Assembly: GCA_007570785.1 (NCBI GenBank)
Contig: ML660201.1
Coordinates: forward strand, 47,172,949-47,236,948
Direction: 5' to 3'
Length of the DNA stretch: 64,000 nucleotides
Source of the DNA: Antilocapra americana
Lineage: Eukaryota; Chordata; Mammalia; Artiodactyla; Antilocapridae
The position numbers and the translations under genes are program-made. This document shows, one piece after another, positions 27,913 to 38,600 of the stretch. The number at the start of each line of letters is the position of its first letter. Positions within the stretch are counted from its first letter, which is position 1. A model generated the notes under the pieces. It was not told the origin of the DNA, did no database searches, and saw nothing but the letters and a program-made list of their open reading frames with translations.

Positions 27913-28869
27913 CCCAACACTTTCCTCTCTCTGCCTGGTGGCTTGTTGTGGCTTGTTGGACCAGGCTCAGGCCAAGTGTGTCTCAGTGTCTCCAGACCTG
28001 TCGGGACCCTGTGCCCCTTTTCTACTTTTAGAGCCAGCAGACCCATTGAGGCCTCAGTGTCTGTTGATGGTGGGGCAGGTGGGGCATGGGCTGGCTCACA
28101 CTGCTCCATCGCCCCCCATCCCAACTCAGCCCTCCTCTTTAGGGATCACACAAATACAACTGTTCCTCTGGGGCTTCTCTGGGGTCCCCAGTGTGGTGGG
28201 AGGAGACTTGGCCATCAGGGCAGATGTGGGTGGTCTGGAGAGGGCAGCCCAGAGGTGACCATGTGGCTGAGTCAGCTAGGGCTCCTGGTTGAGTCTGCGG
28301 GGCCCGAGAGCTGGGGCTTGGGGGTAGAGGGTGGGCCCTGGCAGCCTTCATCTTTATGACATCTCAAACACGTGGAAGCAACTATGGCTCTTGCTCTAAG
28401 ACCCCTTGGAAGTGGGATGAGGGCTAAACCTCCCCAAGGGACCCTCACCTCTCCTTTCCTCCCTTCCTCTACCATAGGTTAGGCATCAGGATCTGCTGAT
28501 GTACAGAAGAGAACTGGCCCCTCCCTCATCCACTCACAGACAGGGGAGGGTGGAGGTGGTGGTGAAGCAGACTCAAAAAGGCAATTTCTCTGCAGAGGGG
28601 TGTGCTGGCCCAGTTGGGGTGGAGCAGGGCTGACTGCTGGGACCTGAAGGATGACTGGGGTGATGAGAGGAGGAGGAGTGCTCCAGGCAAAAGAATGAGT
28701 ACATACAAGGGCCAGGTGGGGAAAGAGACTTTGACCTGTTGCAGGAACTGTAAGGTGGTCAGGATTTCAAGGGAGAGAAGGAACTCTGGGGCACAGGAGA
28801 GAGCAGGCTGGTGGTGGGGGCAGGAGTTGATCAAAGAGAGTCTGCAGTAGGCCAGAATAATAGTCCTCA

Positions 28870-29415
28870 AGGTATCCGTGGAATCTGTAAATATTTTATA
28901 GTCCATAGCAGAAAGGATTTTGCAGCTGGAATTAAGCTGAAAGATATTACAATGGGAAGATTATTCTGAATTATTTTGGTGGGCACAGTGTCATTGCATG
29001 AGCCCTTAGAAGTGGAAGAGGAGGGCAGGAGAGTTGGTCAAAGTGTGAGAGGTACTAATCCTGTGCTGGTGGCTTTGAAGATGGTGGCAGAGATCTTCTA
29101 CCACCCAAAGATCCAAGGTATCCAGATGGCCTCTAGAATCTGGGAATGAGCCTCAGGTAACAGCCAGCAAGAAAACAGAAACCTCAGTCCTTCAACCATC
29201 AGGATCTTAGTTCTGCCAACAACTTGAATGACTAAGGGCACATACTCCATTTGAGCCTCCAGAAAGGAACACAGCCCTGCTGATGCCTTGGTTTTAGCCC
29301 AATGACATCCATGTTGGATTTGGGGCCTACAGGACTATGAGATAATAAATTTGATTTCTTTTAAGCAATTAAGTCTGTGGTGATTTGTTGGAGCAGCAGT
29401 AGAAAACTACTATGG
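28870..29415 (+). mobile_element. Ancient interspersed repeat, possibly MLT1/MER-type
   Basis: Text such as GAAGATGGTGGCAGAGATC, GGAACACAGCCCTGCTGATG and GATAATAAATTTGATTTC is typical of an old mammalian repeat that I recognise but cannot name with certainty. Diverged, no open frame. Confidence 0.5.
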
Positions 29416-29529
29416 ATGTTGGTATGAAGAATGAGAGGTACTGCTGTAACAAATCCTAAAAATGTGGAAGGAAGTGGCTGTGGAATTGAGCAGTGAGCAA
29501 AGGCTGAAAGGATGTCAGAGAGCACAATT

Positions 29530-29650
29530 GTTGTTGTTCAGTGCTAAGTTGTGTCCAGCTCTTGGCGACCCCATGGACTGCAGCACACTAGGCTTCCCTG
29601 TCCTTCACTATCTCCAGGAGTTTGCTTAAATTCATGTCCATTGAATCAGT
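29530..29650 (-). mobile_element. Bov-tA-type SINE fragment, antisense
   Basis: GTTGTTCAGTGCTAAGTTGT, then GGCGACCCCATGGACTGCAG and CTCCAGGAGTTTGCTTAAAT, the reverse of the Bov-A/BovB tail. Confidence 0.78.
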
Positions 29651-31344
29651 GAGCATAACAGAAAAAGCCTGAAGTGTCTTCAACCAGCTGTTAGCAGAAA
29701 TGTAGACATTAAGAATGTTGCCAGAGAGGGCTCAGAAGAAAGAGGGGAACATGTTACTGGAAACTAGGAGTAAAAGGAATCTTGGTTAAATAGTTGTGGG
29801 AAGCTTAGTGGAATCATAACCCATTTTGAATGGAAAGCAGAACTTGTAAATGATGAACTTGAGTATTTAGCAGATGAAATTTCCAAGGGAAGTGCTGAAG
29901 GTGCTGCCTGATTGCTTCTTGCTTCAAAATGCTGCTGAAAGAAAGGAAAGAAAGTCTAAATAAATAGACATTCCATGTTCTTTGATTGTAGGCCTTCATA
30001 TTGTTAAAATGGCAATACTACCCAGAGTGGTCTACAGATTCAAGGTAATCCCTATGAAATCCCAATAGTGTTTTGTTAGAGAAATAGAAAAGCCCATCCT
30101 AAAATTTATATGGAATCTCATGGGACTCTAAATAGCCAGAACAATTTTGGAAAAGAAGAACAAAGTTGGAGGACTCCTACTTTCTGATTTCCAAGATGTA
30201 CTATAAACGTACTGGAATCAGAACAGTGTGGTACTGGATATGAGTAAGATGTATAGACCAATGAAATAGAAAGCCCAGAAATAAATCTTCACATATATGT
30301 TCAGTTGACTTTCATGAGTGCCAAGGCCATTTAATGGGGAAAAGAGAATCTTTTAAAAAATGGTGCTGAAAAACCTGTATACCCACATGTAAAAGAATGA
30401 AGTTAGACCCTTACCTTACATCATATACAAATAAAAGGATCAAAGATTTAAATTCAAAAGTTAAAACTATAAAAGTCTTAGAAGAAACCATAGAGGCAAT
30501 CTTCATGCTCTTGGAAAAAGCAATGATTTCTTAAGTTTGACATTAATAGAACAGGAAATGAAAAAAATAGATAGATTGAACTTCATCAGAAAAAAAAATT
30601 GTGCATCAAAGAACACTATCAAGGGAGTCAAAAGAGAGCTCACAAAAATGGGAGAAAATATTTGCAAACTATATATCTAACAAGAGACTAATATCCAGGA
30701 TACCTAAAGAATTCCTACAACTCAATGACACCAACCAACCAAATTCAAGAATGGGTAAAGGACTTAAATAGATGTTATCTAAAGAATATATACAAATGGC
30801 CAATAACCACATGAAAAGATGCTCAATATCACTAGTCATGATGAAAATACAAATCAAAATCCATAGTAAGATATCATGTCACCCTCATTAGGATGGCTAT
30901 TATGAGGGGAAAAATAGAAAATCACAAATATTGGTGAAAACATAGAGAAATTAGAGCACTTTTGCATTGATGGCAGGGATGTAAAATGGAACACCTACTA
31001 TTAGAAAACAGTTTGGTGATTTCTCAAAAAACTACGAATAGAATTACCATATGATCCAACGATTCCACTCCTCTGTAAATACCAAAATAATTGAAGGCAG
31101 GGTTTCACACAGATGCTTGTATGTCAGTGGGCGGTCAGTGTAGCATTATTCACAATAGCCGAAAGGTGGAAACAGCCCATATCCACCTACAGATGAATAG
31201 ATAAACATCATGCCAAGCGGAATAAGCCAAACAGAAAAGGATAATGTTGAAAGATAAATGGAGGCATGTTGACATTTTTAAGAGTTAATTCGAACAGAAT
31301 TTGATTCAAATCAGGCACATCCAATCTGGCAGATAGAAAAGAGC

Positions 31345-31495
31345 TCCACCACTCCTTGGGTGGTCCAGTGGCTAGGACCCACACTCCCAATGCAGGGGGC
31401 CTGGGGTCGATCTCTGGGCCCCAACTAAGGATTCTGCTGGTATACAGCAACTAAGACCTGGCACAACCAAATAAGTAAGTAATAGATAAATATTA
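31345..31495 (+). mobile_element. CHR-type tRNA SINE
   Basis: TTGGGTGGTCCAGTGGCTAG (A box), GGGGTCGATCTCTGG (B box), CAACTAAGACCTGGCACAAC and a tail of AAATAAGTAAGTAATAG type. Confidence 0.8.
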
Positions 31496-31991
31496 TAAAA
31501 GAAAAGAACTCCAAAGAACTGAACAAAAGTGGAAGACTTTTATAGGTAAAAGGGAGTATGAACAAAGATACTATAGTTGGCAAAAAAAAAAAGCAGTTGG
31601 TTATTGCAAATTTCTTGTCCTTTAGGGAATAGTATGGTTTATTGGGCAGATGAAGTAGTGTTGATCGGGTAATTCCTGCTCAACTGCTTTAAGAGTTAAT
31701 TTCTAGGAAAGCCCAAGCTAAAATTAAGACTTCGTTTGGTGGCATGCAGCTTAGCTTAAGAGACTCTATTTTGGGCCTGTTATCTTTTAAACAACAAACC
31801 TTGTATGATCCCAGCTATACAAGGTACCTACAATAGATAAGTTCATTGAGACAGAAAGTAGAATAGAGGTCGTTAGAGACTTGAGGAAGGCGGAAATGGT
31901 GAGTTATTGCTCAGTGGAAATAGAGTTTCTGTTTGGTATGAAGAAAAGTTTTGAAAGTAGATAGTGGTGATGGTTGCACAATATATGTGTA

Positions 31992-32105
31992 TTTTTTTTG
32001 CCACATAATGCAGCTTGCAGGATCTTACTTCCCAGTCCAGGGATCAAACCTAGGCTTCGGCAGTGAAAACACCAAGTTATAACCACTGAACTGCCAGGGA
32101 ATTCC
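31992..32105 (-). mobile_element. CHR-type tRNA SINE, antisense
   Basis: TTTTTTTTGCCACATAATGC, CCAGGGATCAAACCTAGGC and ACCACTGAACTGCCAGGGAA identify a reverse copy. It sits within the L1 3' UTR text, so it postdates the L1. Confidence 0.8.
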
Positions 32106-32431
32106 CTACAGGGCATTTTGAATGTAACTAATACCACTGTATTTAATACACACTTAACTGCATAATAATTAAGATGTAATAATAAAGATGCTAAATGTTA
32201 TGTACATGTTAGCATGATTTAAACACTAAAAAAGAAACATAAAAAGAAAAAATCGACCAATAAGCTTAAGTGTATATCAAACAAATATTGAGTGAGAATA
32301 AGGTGAGTGTCAGAGCCCTCTCAGTCAGCCTACGTGGGCCTGCTTTATAGTTTTGAGAATTTCTGGGGGACATAAAAGGAGTCTCAGAGATGGATAGAGA
32401 AAGAAGGCCTAGTCAAGAATTGCTGTTTCAG

Positions 32432-32560
32432 CACTTCCCTGGTGGTCCAGTGATCAGGACTCCACACTGCCACTGCCAGGGGTGTGGATTTGATCCCTGG
32501 CTGAGGAAATAAGATACTGTGTACAGCACGGCATGGCCAACAAAACAAAACAAAATTGCC
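32432..32560 (+). mobile_element. CHR-type tRNA SINE
   Basis: CACTTCCCTGGTGGTCCAGT, GGATTTGATCCCTGGCTGAG and the tail ACAAAACAAAACAAAATTG. Confidence 0.82.
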
Positions 32561-33479
32561 GTTAAAAAAATCAGCTTGCAATTTATGGGGGAAAAGATAT
32601 TTTGATCTCCCCTTCCCCCCTATGCCAAGTAAAATTCAGAAAATCAGTGACTCGTCCAAGACTCTTGCCAAATCATTGCAGTGACCGTTACTTCTACTTG
32701 ACCTTTTAATAGCATTTCCTTTTTGACCAATCTCTTGAAACAGCATCTACCACATCACCCTTCCTGGTTGTCTTTGTCCTTCCTTTCTCACCCCAGGGTA
32801 TCAGTGAGGGTGAGGAAGCAGGGGTGGGGGGTAGGTACTGGGTGTGGATTTTGAGAGAGAGGAGTCAAGGATGAGTCCTAGATTTTCAGCCTGGGCGACT
32901 TGGCTAATGGAAGTGACATTTACTGAGATGAAGACAATTATGGAAGGAACAAGTTTTGGAGGGAAAGTAGAGTTCAGCTTTAGCATGTTAAATCAAAATG
33001 TCTGTTAGCTCTCCAGGGGAGATTGTGAGTAGATGATGGGAATACAGGAGCCTCTTGTAGGTATAGACAGCACCAAAGCCATGAAACAGGATGAGATGAA
33101 CAGAGAGCAAGTTTTGATCAAGAAGGGAAAAGGTGCCAGGATTGAGCCCTGGGCACTCATTTTATATAGGTCAGGAGGTGAGGCAGAATTAGCAGAGGAG
33201 CTAAGGAGGAGTGTCCAGGGAGGTAGGACAATAGGAAAGAATGGGAAATAAAGGTGGAGAAAAGATGAGGCTCTAAGGAGGAAAACGTGTCCAATCAGGT
33301 TAAACAAGACTGAGAACTGGCCGTTGGATCTAGCAACCTGGAGCTCATGGATGACCTTTATAGCTGTGGTTTTGGAGGAATCAATGGGGGTGGTTTTGGA
33401 GGAATGAATAGGGGGTGGACTTGGAGTGGCTTTGGGAGAGAGTGGGAGGAGAGGAATTGGAGGCAGTGAGCTCTTTGGA

Positions 33480-33690
33480 GGGATTCCCAGGTGGCTCAGC
33501 AGGTAAAGAATCTGCCTGCAATGCACAAGTGGGTTCAATCCCTGGGTCAGGAAGATCCTCTGGAGGAGGAAATGGCAACCAGTCCAGTATTCTTGCCTGG
33601 AAAACCCCATGAACAGAGGAGCCTGGTGGGCCACAGTCCTTGGGGTTGCAAAAAGTTGGACATGACTGAAGCGACTGAGCGCACATGCAG
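33480..33690 (+). mobile_element. Bov-tA2 SINE
   Basis: GGGATTCCCAGGTGGCTCAG, GGGTTCAATCCCTGGGTCAG, GGAAATGGCAACCAGTCC, GTTGGACATGACTGAAGCGA. Confidence 0.9.
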
Positions 33691-33865
33691 ACTGCTAAAA
33701 GGAAGGTACACAATTGTGCTGGTCACTGGAAAAACTGTGTCACAGCAAGAGGAGCCTAAGGAGACATGGCAGTGAAATGTACTGGGGTATCCTGCACAGA
33801 ATCCTAGGACAAAAAGGACATTGGCTGAAAACAAACTCCGGGAATCTGAATAAACTAGGAAGTCC

Positions 33866-34052
33866 AAGTCGTTCAGTCGTTTCCGACTCTCTGTGACCCC
33901 ATGGACTATACAGTCCATGGACTTCTCCAGGCTGGAATACTGGAGTGGGTCGCCTGTCCCTTCTCCAGGGGATCTTCCCAACCCAGGGATCAATCCCAGG
34001 TCTCCCACATGGCAGGTGGATTCTTTACCAGCTGAGCCACGAGGGAAGCCCA
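33866..34052 (-). mobile_element. Bov-tA2 SINE, antisense
   Basis: TCGTTCAGTCGTTTCCGACT, then GGAATACTGGAGTGGGTCGC and CAGCTGAGCCACGAGGGAAG; a reverse copy, nearly full length. Confidence 0.88.
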
Positions 34053-34384
34053 AGAATACTGGACTTCAGTAATAATAAATGCGTCAATACTGATTCATTA
34101 ACTGTAACAAAGTTATCGGAATAAGGTAAGATATTAATAAGGCAAATTGTGCATGGCTGTAAGTGGGCAGGTATATATGGGAAATTCTGTACTTTCTGCT
34201 CAGATTTTCTGTAAATATAAAATGGTTCTAAACACCAGTAATTAAAAAAAAACTGTACTAAAAAACTAGGTGATTCTATTTCACTTTATTTTTCATGTCT
34301 AGATGATAGATGATAACATCATTTTTGTTCACAAGATATTAATCAATGCACATTTAAGCATCTTCTCTTTGATGTTTAATACAA

Positions 34385-34698
34385 TTTTATTTATTTTTGG
34401 CTGTGGTGTGTCTTCGTTGCTGTACGGACTTTATCTAGCTGCAGTGAGCCAGGGCTGCTCCTTCTCAAGATGCTCGGGCTTCTCATTGTGGTAATGCTCT
34501 CTTGTTGCAGAGCAGGCGTTCTAGGGTATGGGGGCTTCAGTAGTTGTTGTATAAGGGCTCTAGAGCAAAGGCTCAATAGTTGTGGTGAATGGGCTTAGTT
34601 GCTCTTTGGCATGTGGGATCTTCCCAGATGAGATCTCAAACCAGTGTCTTCTGCACTGGCAGGTGGAGTCTTTACCACTGAGCCACCAGGGAAGCCCT
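34385..34698 (-). mobile_element. CHR-1-type SINE, antisense
   Basis: TTTTATTTATTTTTGGCTGT, TTCAGTAGTTGTTGTATAAG and CACTGAGCCACCAGGGAAGC. A diverged longer CHR family member, like the copy at 23037-23325. Confidence 0.8.
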
Positions 34699-34844
34699 TT
34701 CTGTTTCATTTTCATAAAAGAAAGTTCTATTTTCATTGAGTGATATTTTGAAAGGTCACAAAAAATATCATGTACCTCTAAAAGGAAGTTCAGTTCAGAA
34801 ATATGCCATTATTCCAAAAGCAACAAATACTTTTAATAAAAATT

Positions 34845-34976
34845 TTATTTTACTTTTTTTAAATTTATGGCCACGCCCAGCGGCTTATAGGATCTTCGTT
34901 ATCCAACCAAGGATTGAATCCCAGCCACCACAGTGAAAGCGCAGAGTCCTAGCCACTGGACTGCCAGAGAATTTCC
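34845..34976 (-). mobile_element. CHR-type tRNA SINE, antisense
   Basis: TTTAAATTTATGGCCACGCC, AAGGATTGAATCCCAGCCAC and CCTAGCCACTGGACTGCCAG. Confidence 0.8.
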
Positions 34977-35399
34977 TAAAAATTTTAAATCATGTATTAA
35001 AATAAAACAGAAGTGTGAAAACGGTGGCCTCTTTCCCCTTCCCCTGAGTTTATTTTCTGTAAGTCATCTGACTGAGACTTCACAGTGAGTTCCTAGGAAT
35101 TCTCTATGTTGCCTATGCAAGTCCTTTTGATGTGTTTTGTTTTCCAAACAAGGAATCTTTCTCACAAATTAGTCTCTAAAATTGTTCCTTTTTTCTTAGC
35201 AACATATTGCTAAATTCTTTCCACGTCAACCGTCTGAATTTACTCCGTTCCTCAAAAAAGAAAACCGTGACTTTTCAACTACCGCCCAGTAGTCCTAGGT
35301 TCCAGCCTGGTGCTTTAGTGCAGTCGAGGCGCCCACGGTTCGTGAGAAACGTCGGGCATTCTCCGACGAGTGAAGGGGGAAGATGAACTGGATCCAGAA

Positions 35400-35616
35400 C
35401 AGACCTGAGCAGGATGATGACTAGCCAGGGGCATTGCTGCGCGCTGGTACCCAGGGACGCGATGACAAGCAGCAGCGACCTGCACGCAGCGAGTAAACGA
35501 CTTTATCCGGCCTCCTCCGCCAGGGGGCGGCCGAGCGCCAAGACGCCAGTACTGCGCCTGCGCCTCGCGCCTTTACGCATGCGTGGCGCGGCCCAGCGGC
35601 CACTGGAGCTTCGAAG
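35400..35616 (+). promoter_or_regulatory. UQCRC1: UQCRC1 CpG-island promoter with NRF-1-like and YY1 motifs
   Basis: GC-rich, CpG-dense, no TATA box. NRF-1-like words TGCGCCTGCGCC (35553-35564) and the palindrome ACGCATGCGT (35575-35584) lie just upstream of the start. A consensus YY1 word AAGATGGCGGC (35614-35624) overlaps the start codon. NRF-1 and YY1 are the usual regulators of nuclear genes for respiratory-chain subunits; binding here is inferred. Confidence 0.6.
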
Positions 35617-38600
35617 ATGGCGGCTTCCGCGGTTTGCCGGGCAGCTAGCGCTGGGACGCGAGTGCTGCTGCGCACCCGCCGCTCGGTGAGGTGGCAACGG
35701 GAGCGTTGAGCTGTGGGGAGCGGGGCTTCGGAACGCGGAACGGGAACCGGCTGTTAATGCCCGTGGAGGATGCGGAGGTCGCGGGGTCAGGGCCGTGGGA
35801 AGGTCACGGCCGAGGGCGCGAATGGGAGTCTCGCGGACCGCCTGAGGGCGGGGACGGGGACCCCACACTGCAGGCCTGCAAAGCTGAGGAGCGACCCCCC
35901 TATTCTAGTCCTCAGTCCCGGTCGCCCTTTTCCTACAGCCGGCCCTGCTGAGGTCGCCTGACCTGAGGGGCACCGCCACCTACGCCCAGGCCCTCCAGAG
36001 CGTGCCAGAGACGCAGGTCAGCCAGCTGGACAACGGGCTGCGAGTGGCCTCGGAGCAGTCTTCCCAGCCTACCTGCACGGTGAGCGGGGTCCGCGGTCGG
36101 GAGGGCGCCTCCATATTGGGCATGGCCTCTTTTCCCAGGTCGGGGTGTGACCTTGGGCTCTATGGTTTAGGTCAGACTCTCCTCAGTCACCCCTGAGGAT
36201 TGACCCTCCTGCTGGAATCGCGATTCTAAGCATGCCTTGACTTCTTGGAGGCAGTTCTCACTGAACCAACACTCATTTAGAATGTGATGCCTGCCAGTCA
36301 GGAGGCCAACTCCCTTTCCAGCTTTTTCTTTAGCAACCCGTATGATAGAAGTCATCTTTCAATGAGGAAAATGGAATTCAGAGATTTAGGTGACTGCCAG
36401 CCTCATGGCCCAAAGTCATAATCCCTTGGCTAGATTGGAAATGTATTGCGAAAGAAAACCACTTGAAAATTCCAGTTAAATGGATAATTTTCCTGGAGAT
36501 TGGCTCAAAGATAGAAAACTTGGTTAGCTACACAGTAGAGAAGATTCTGAAGAGGTGATCTGTCTCTTTCTCACTCCACCCCACTCCCTCTCCAAGTGGC
36601 TTGATTGGTAAATTCTTTTGAGTTTTCCAGGAATAAAGTCCTGTGATATAAGTTGTGCTGAACCCCGCAGAAGGTGATGGGCAGCTTTCTTACTACATGA
36701 CACCTATATAAGCTGACACACAGCCTGTTAAGAAAACCAGGTCAAGGATGCTGTATTTCATGGACACTGAGATGCCCAGGGCTTCCCAGGTGGCTCAGTG
36801 GCAAAAGAACATACCTGCTAATGCAGGAGACACAAGAGAAATGGGTTCAATCCCTGGGTCAGGAAGATCCTTGGAGAAGGAAATGGCAACCCACTGTGGT
36901 ATTCTTGCCGGGAAATCCCATGGACAGAGGAGCCTGGTGGGCTACAGTCCATGGGGTCACAAAGAGTAGGACATGACTTAGCAACTGAGAGCAAAAACAT
37001 AACAAAAGATGCCCTTGATTGTAAGGAGCACCGCTGTGCTCTAGTGCCAGAGAAAGAATGCTGCCGGTTATAATCAAGGAATACCATGGATTGTAAAATG
37101 CATCTGTTGAAGATATTAGGGGGGTAGTAGATGATGTTCATGTAAGAATTTATGATATATAGCACATACATGAACAGCTCTTAGTAAAGTAGATGAGCAT
37201 TTTAAATCAGCCATGATACAAATAGTAAAAGAAAAGATTAGATCTGTGTTACCATGGGGGTGAGTAGCGTGATGTCCATTTCACAGCACACAAGGAGGCT
37301 ATTAAAATTAAAAGAATTTCTCATTGGGTGCCAAGGTGTGTTGGCAGTGTTTGGTGTCCAGCTTTGATTCAAAAGATTTTTTTAAGTATGAATGAGCCTC
37401 CTCCTCTAATGGTGAAAGAACGCAATCCCCAGAGCAGAAGGACAGGGTGTAATTTTTAGGAAGGAGAATAAAAGTTGTTTGCCAAGAGGAAACTAAAGAA
37501 TCAGCTGAAAAGTGAGATTGAATTTAAGAATTTCCTGCGGTGATGGGATGGGTGAATGCACAGTTAGAAGCTTCCCTGGGAGTCTCGTCCCCAGTCAGGA
37601 GTTAGAGCGGGGAGTAGAGGTGATGCGATGTGACTAGTCATTCAGCTGGTACCCAAGCGTCCAGTCTCAGGGGTCCTGCTGAGAACGTTTTCCGCCGCCT
37701 GGAACCATGAGCCCCTGTCTGGGGCTTGTTCTGGGTCCCACAGGGTCGGGTGTGAGTGGGGGCTGGGGTTTGTTTGTTACCTTTGTTGGTGATTTCTTGT
37801 CCAGGTAGGGGTATGGATTGATGCTGGCAGCCGTTACGAGACTGAGAAGAACAACGGGGCAGGCTACTTTGTGGAGCATCTGGCTTTCAAGGTGAGGCTC
37901 CTAAAGTCCTGCATCTCCCCTGTGCTGAGGGCTTCCTGCTGTCCCTCCTGAGGATGCAGGTTAGAAAAGTTAGCCTTCTCACTTAGGACTTTTAGCAAGG
38001 TGGCGGAGGGAAGCGATCTCCGTCTGGCTTTCCTGGGAGACGCCATGTGGGCCAGGCCTCTCCTGAGTGAGCACCTACCTGGTAAACCCCTGCACAATGC
38101 CCCCAGAGCCGGAAAAACCCCAGGGAGCAAGGGAGCCCTGCTCTTCACCAGAAGCCAGGCCTGCGTTGTTTGCCTGCATGGATGTAGAATCGTGGATGTA
38201 CACATGTGTTGTAACAAGTCCAACAACTTAGTTTGTAGAATTGAGTAGGAGCTTTCGTGAGGATGAGAACAACCCCTAAGCCACCCTGTGTTTGCATGGA
38301 GTAGACACTGAGTTTCTAAATGAATGAAAAAAATGGAGAAAATTCAGGGTTGGTGGGGGTGTGGAGCAGGAATGGGCAGCTAGCCAGCTCCAGCATCACA
38401 GATGTGCGTGTCAGTCTCAGCTTGCGGATGTGTGTCATCGGACCGCAGTACTGACACACACACACAGGACTAAAGCGGAGTCCCACAGAGGCCACTGGCA
38501 CATCTATGGCGTCACATACGTAAACGGTGTGAAGGAGAGTGGGGAGTAGCATCACCTGAGCACAGGTGTGAGTTCATGTGACCATGACTGTCAGTGAGTG

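Larger units (their letters stand above)
29950..32190 (+). mobile_element. Old L1 LINE, ORF2 3' part and 3' UTR, interrupted
   Basis: ORF2-like text begins near 29990 (AAAATGGCAATACTACCCAG) and runs with stops through 31250 (GGTGGAAACAGCCCATATCC). The L1 3' UTR text GGTGATGGTTGCACAATATA reappears at 31965-31985 and ACTAATACCACTGTATTTAA at 32128. Between these lie unclassified sequence and two CHR SINEs. The element is dead. Confidence 0.75.
27960..35400 (+). other. TMEM89-UQCRC1 intergenic, repeat-rich region
   Basis: About 7.4 kb, clearly more AT-rich than the rest of the window from about 28850 on. It is filled with L1, CHR and Bov SINEs and older fragments, listed separately. 27960-28860 is GC-rich with no recognisable gene, and 32600-33480 is unclassified, probably an old repeat. 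No protein-coding exon or structured RNA could be supported. Confidence 0.7.

Noticed and set aside
29950..32190. Possible active retrotransposon.
   Set aside because: L1 ORF2 text is broken by many stops and later SINE insertions, and the 5' part is missing.
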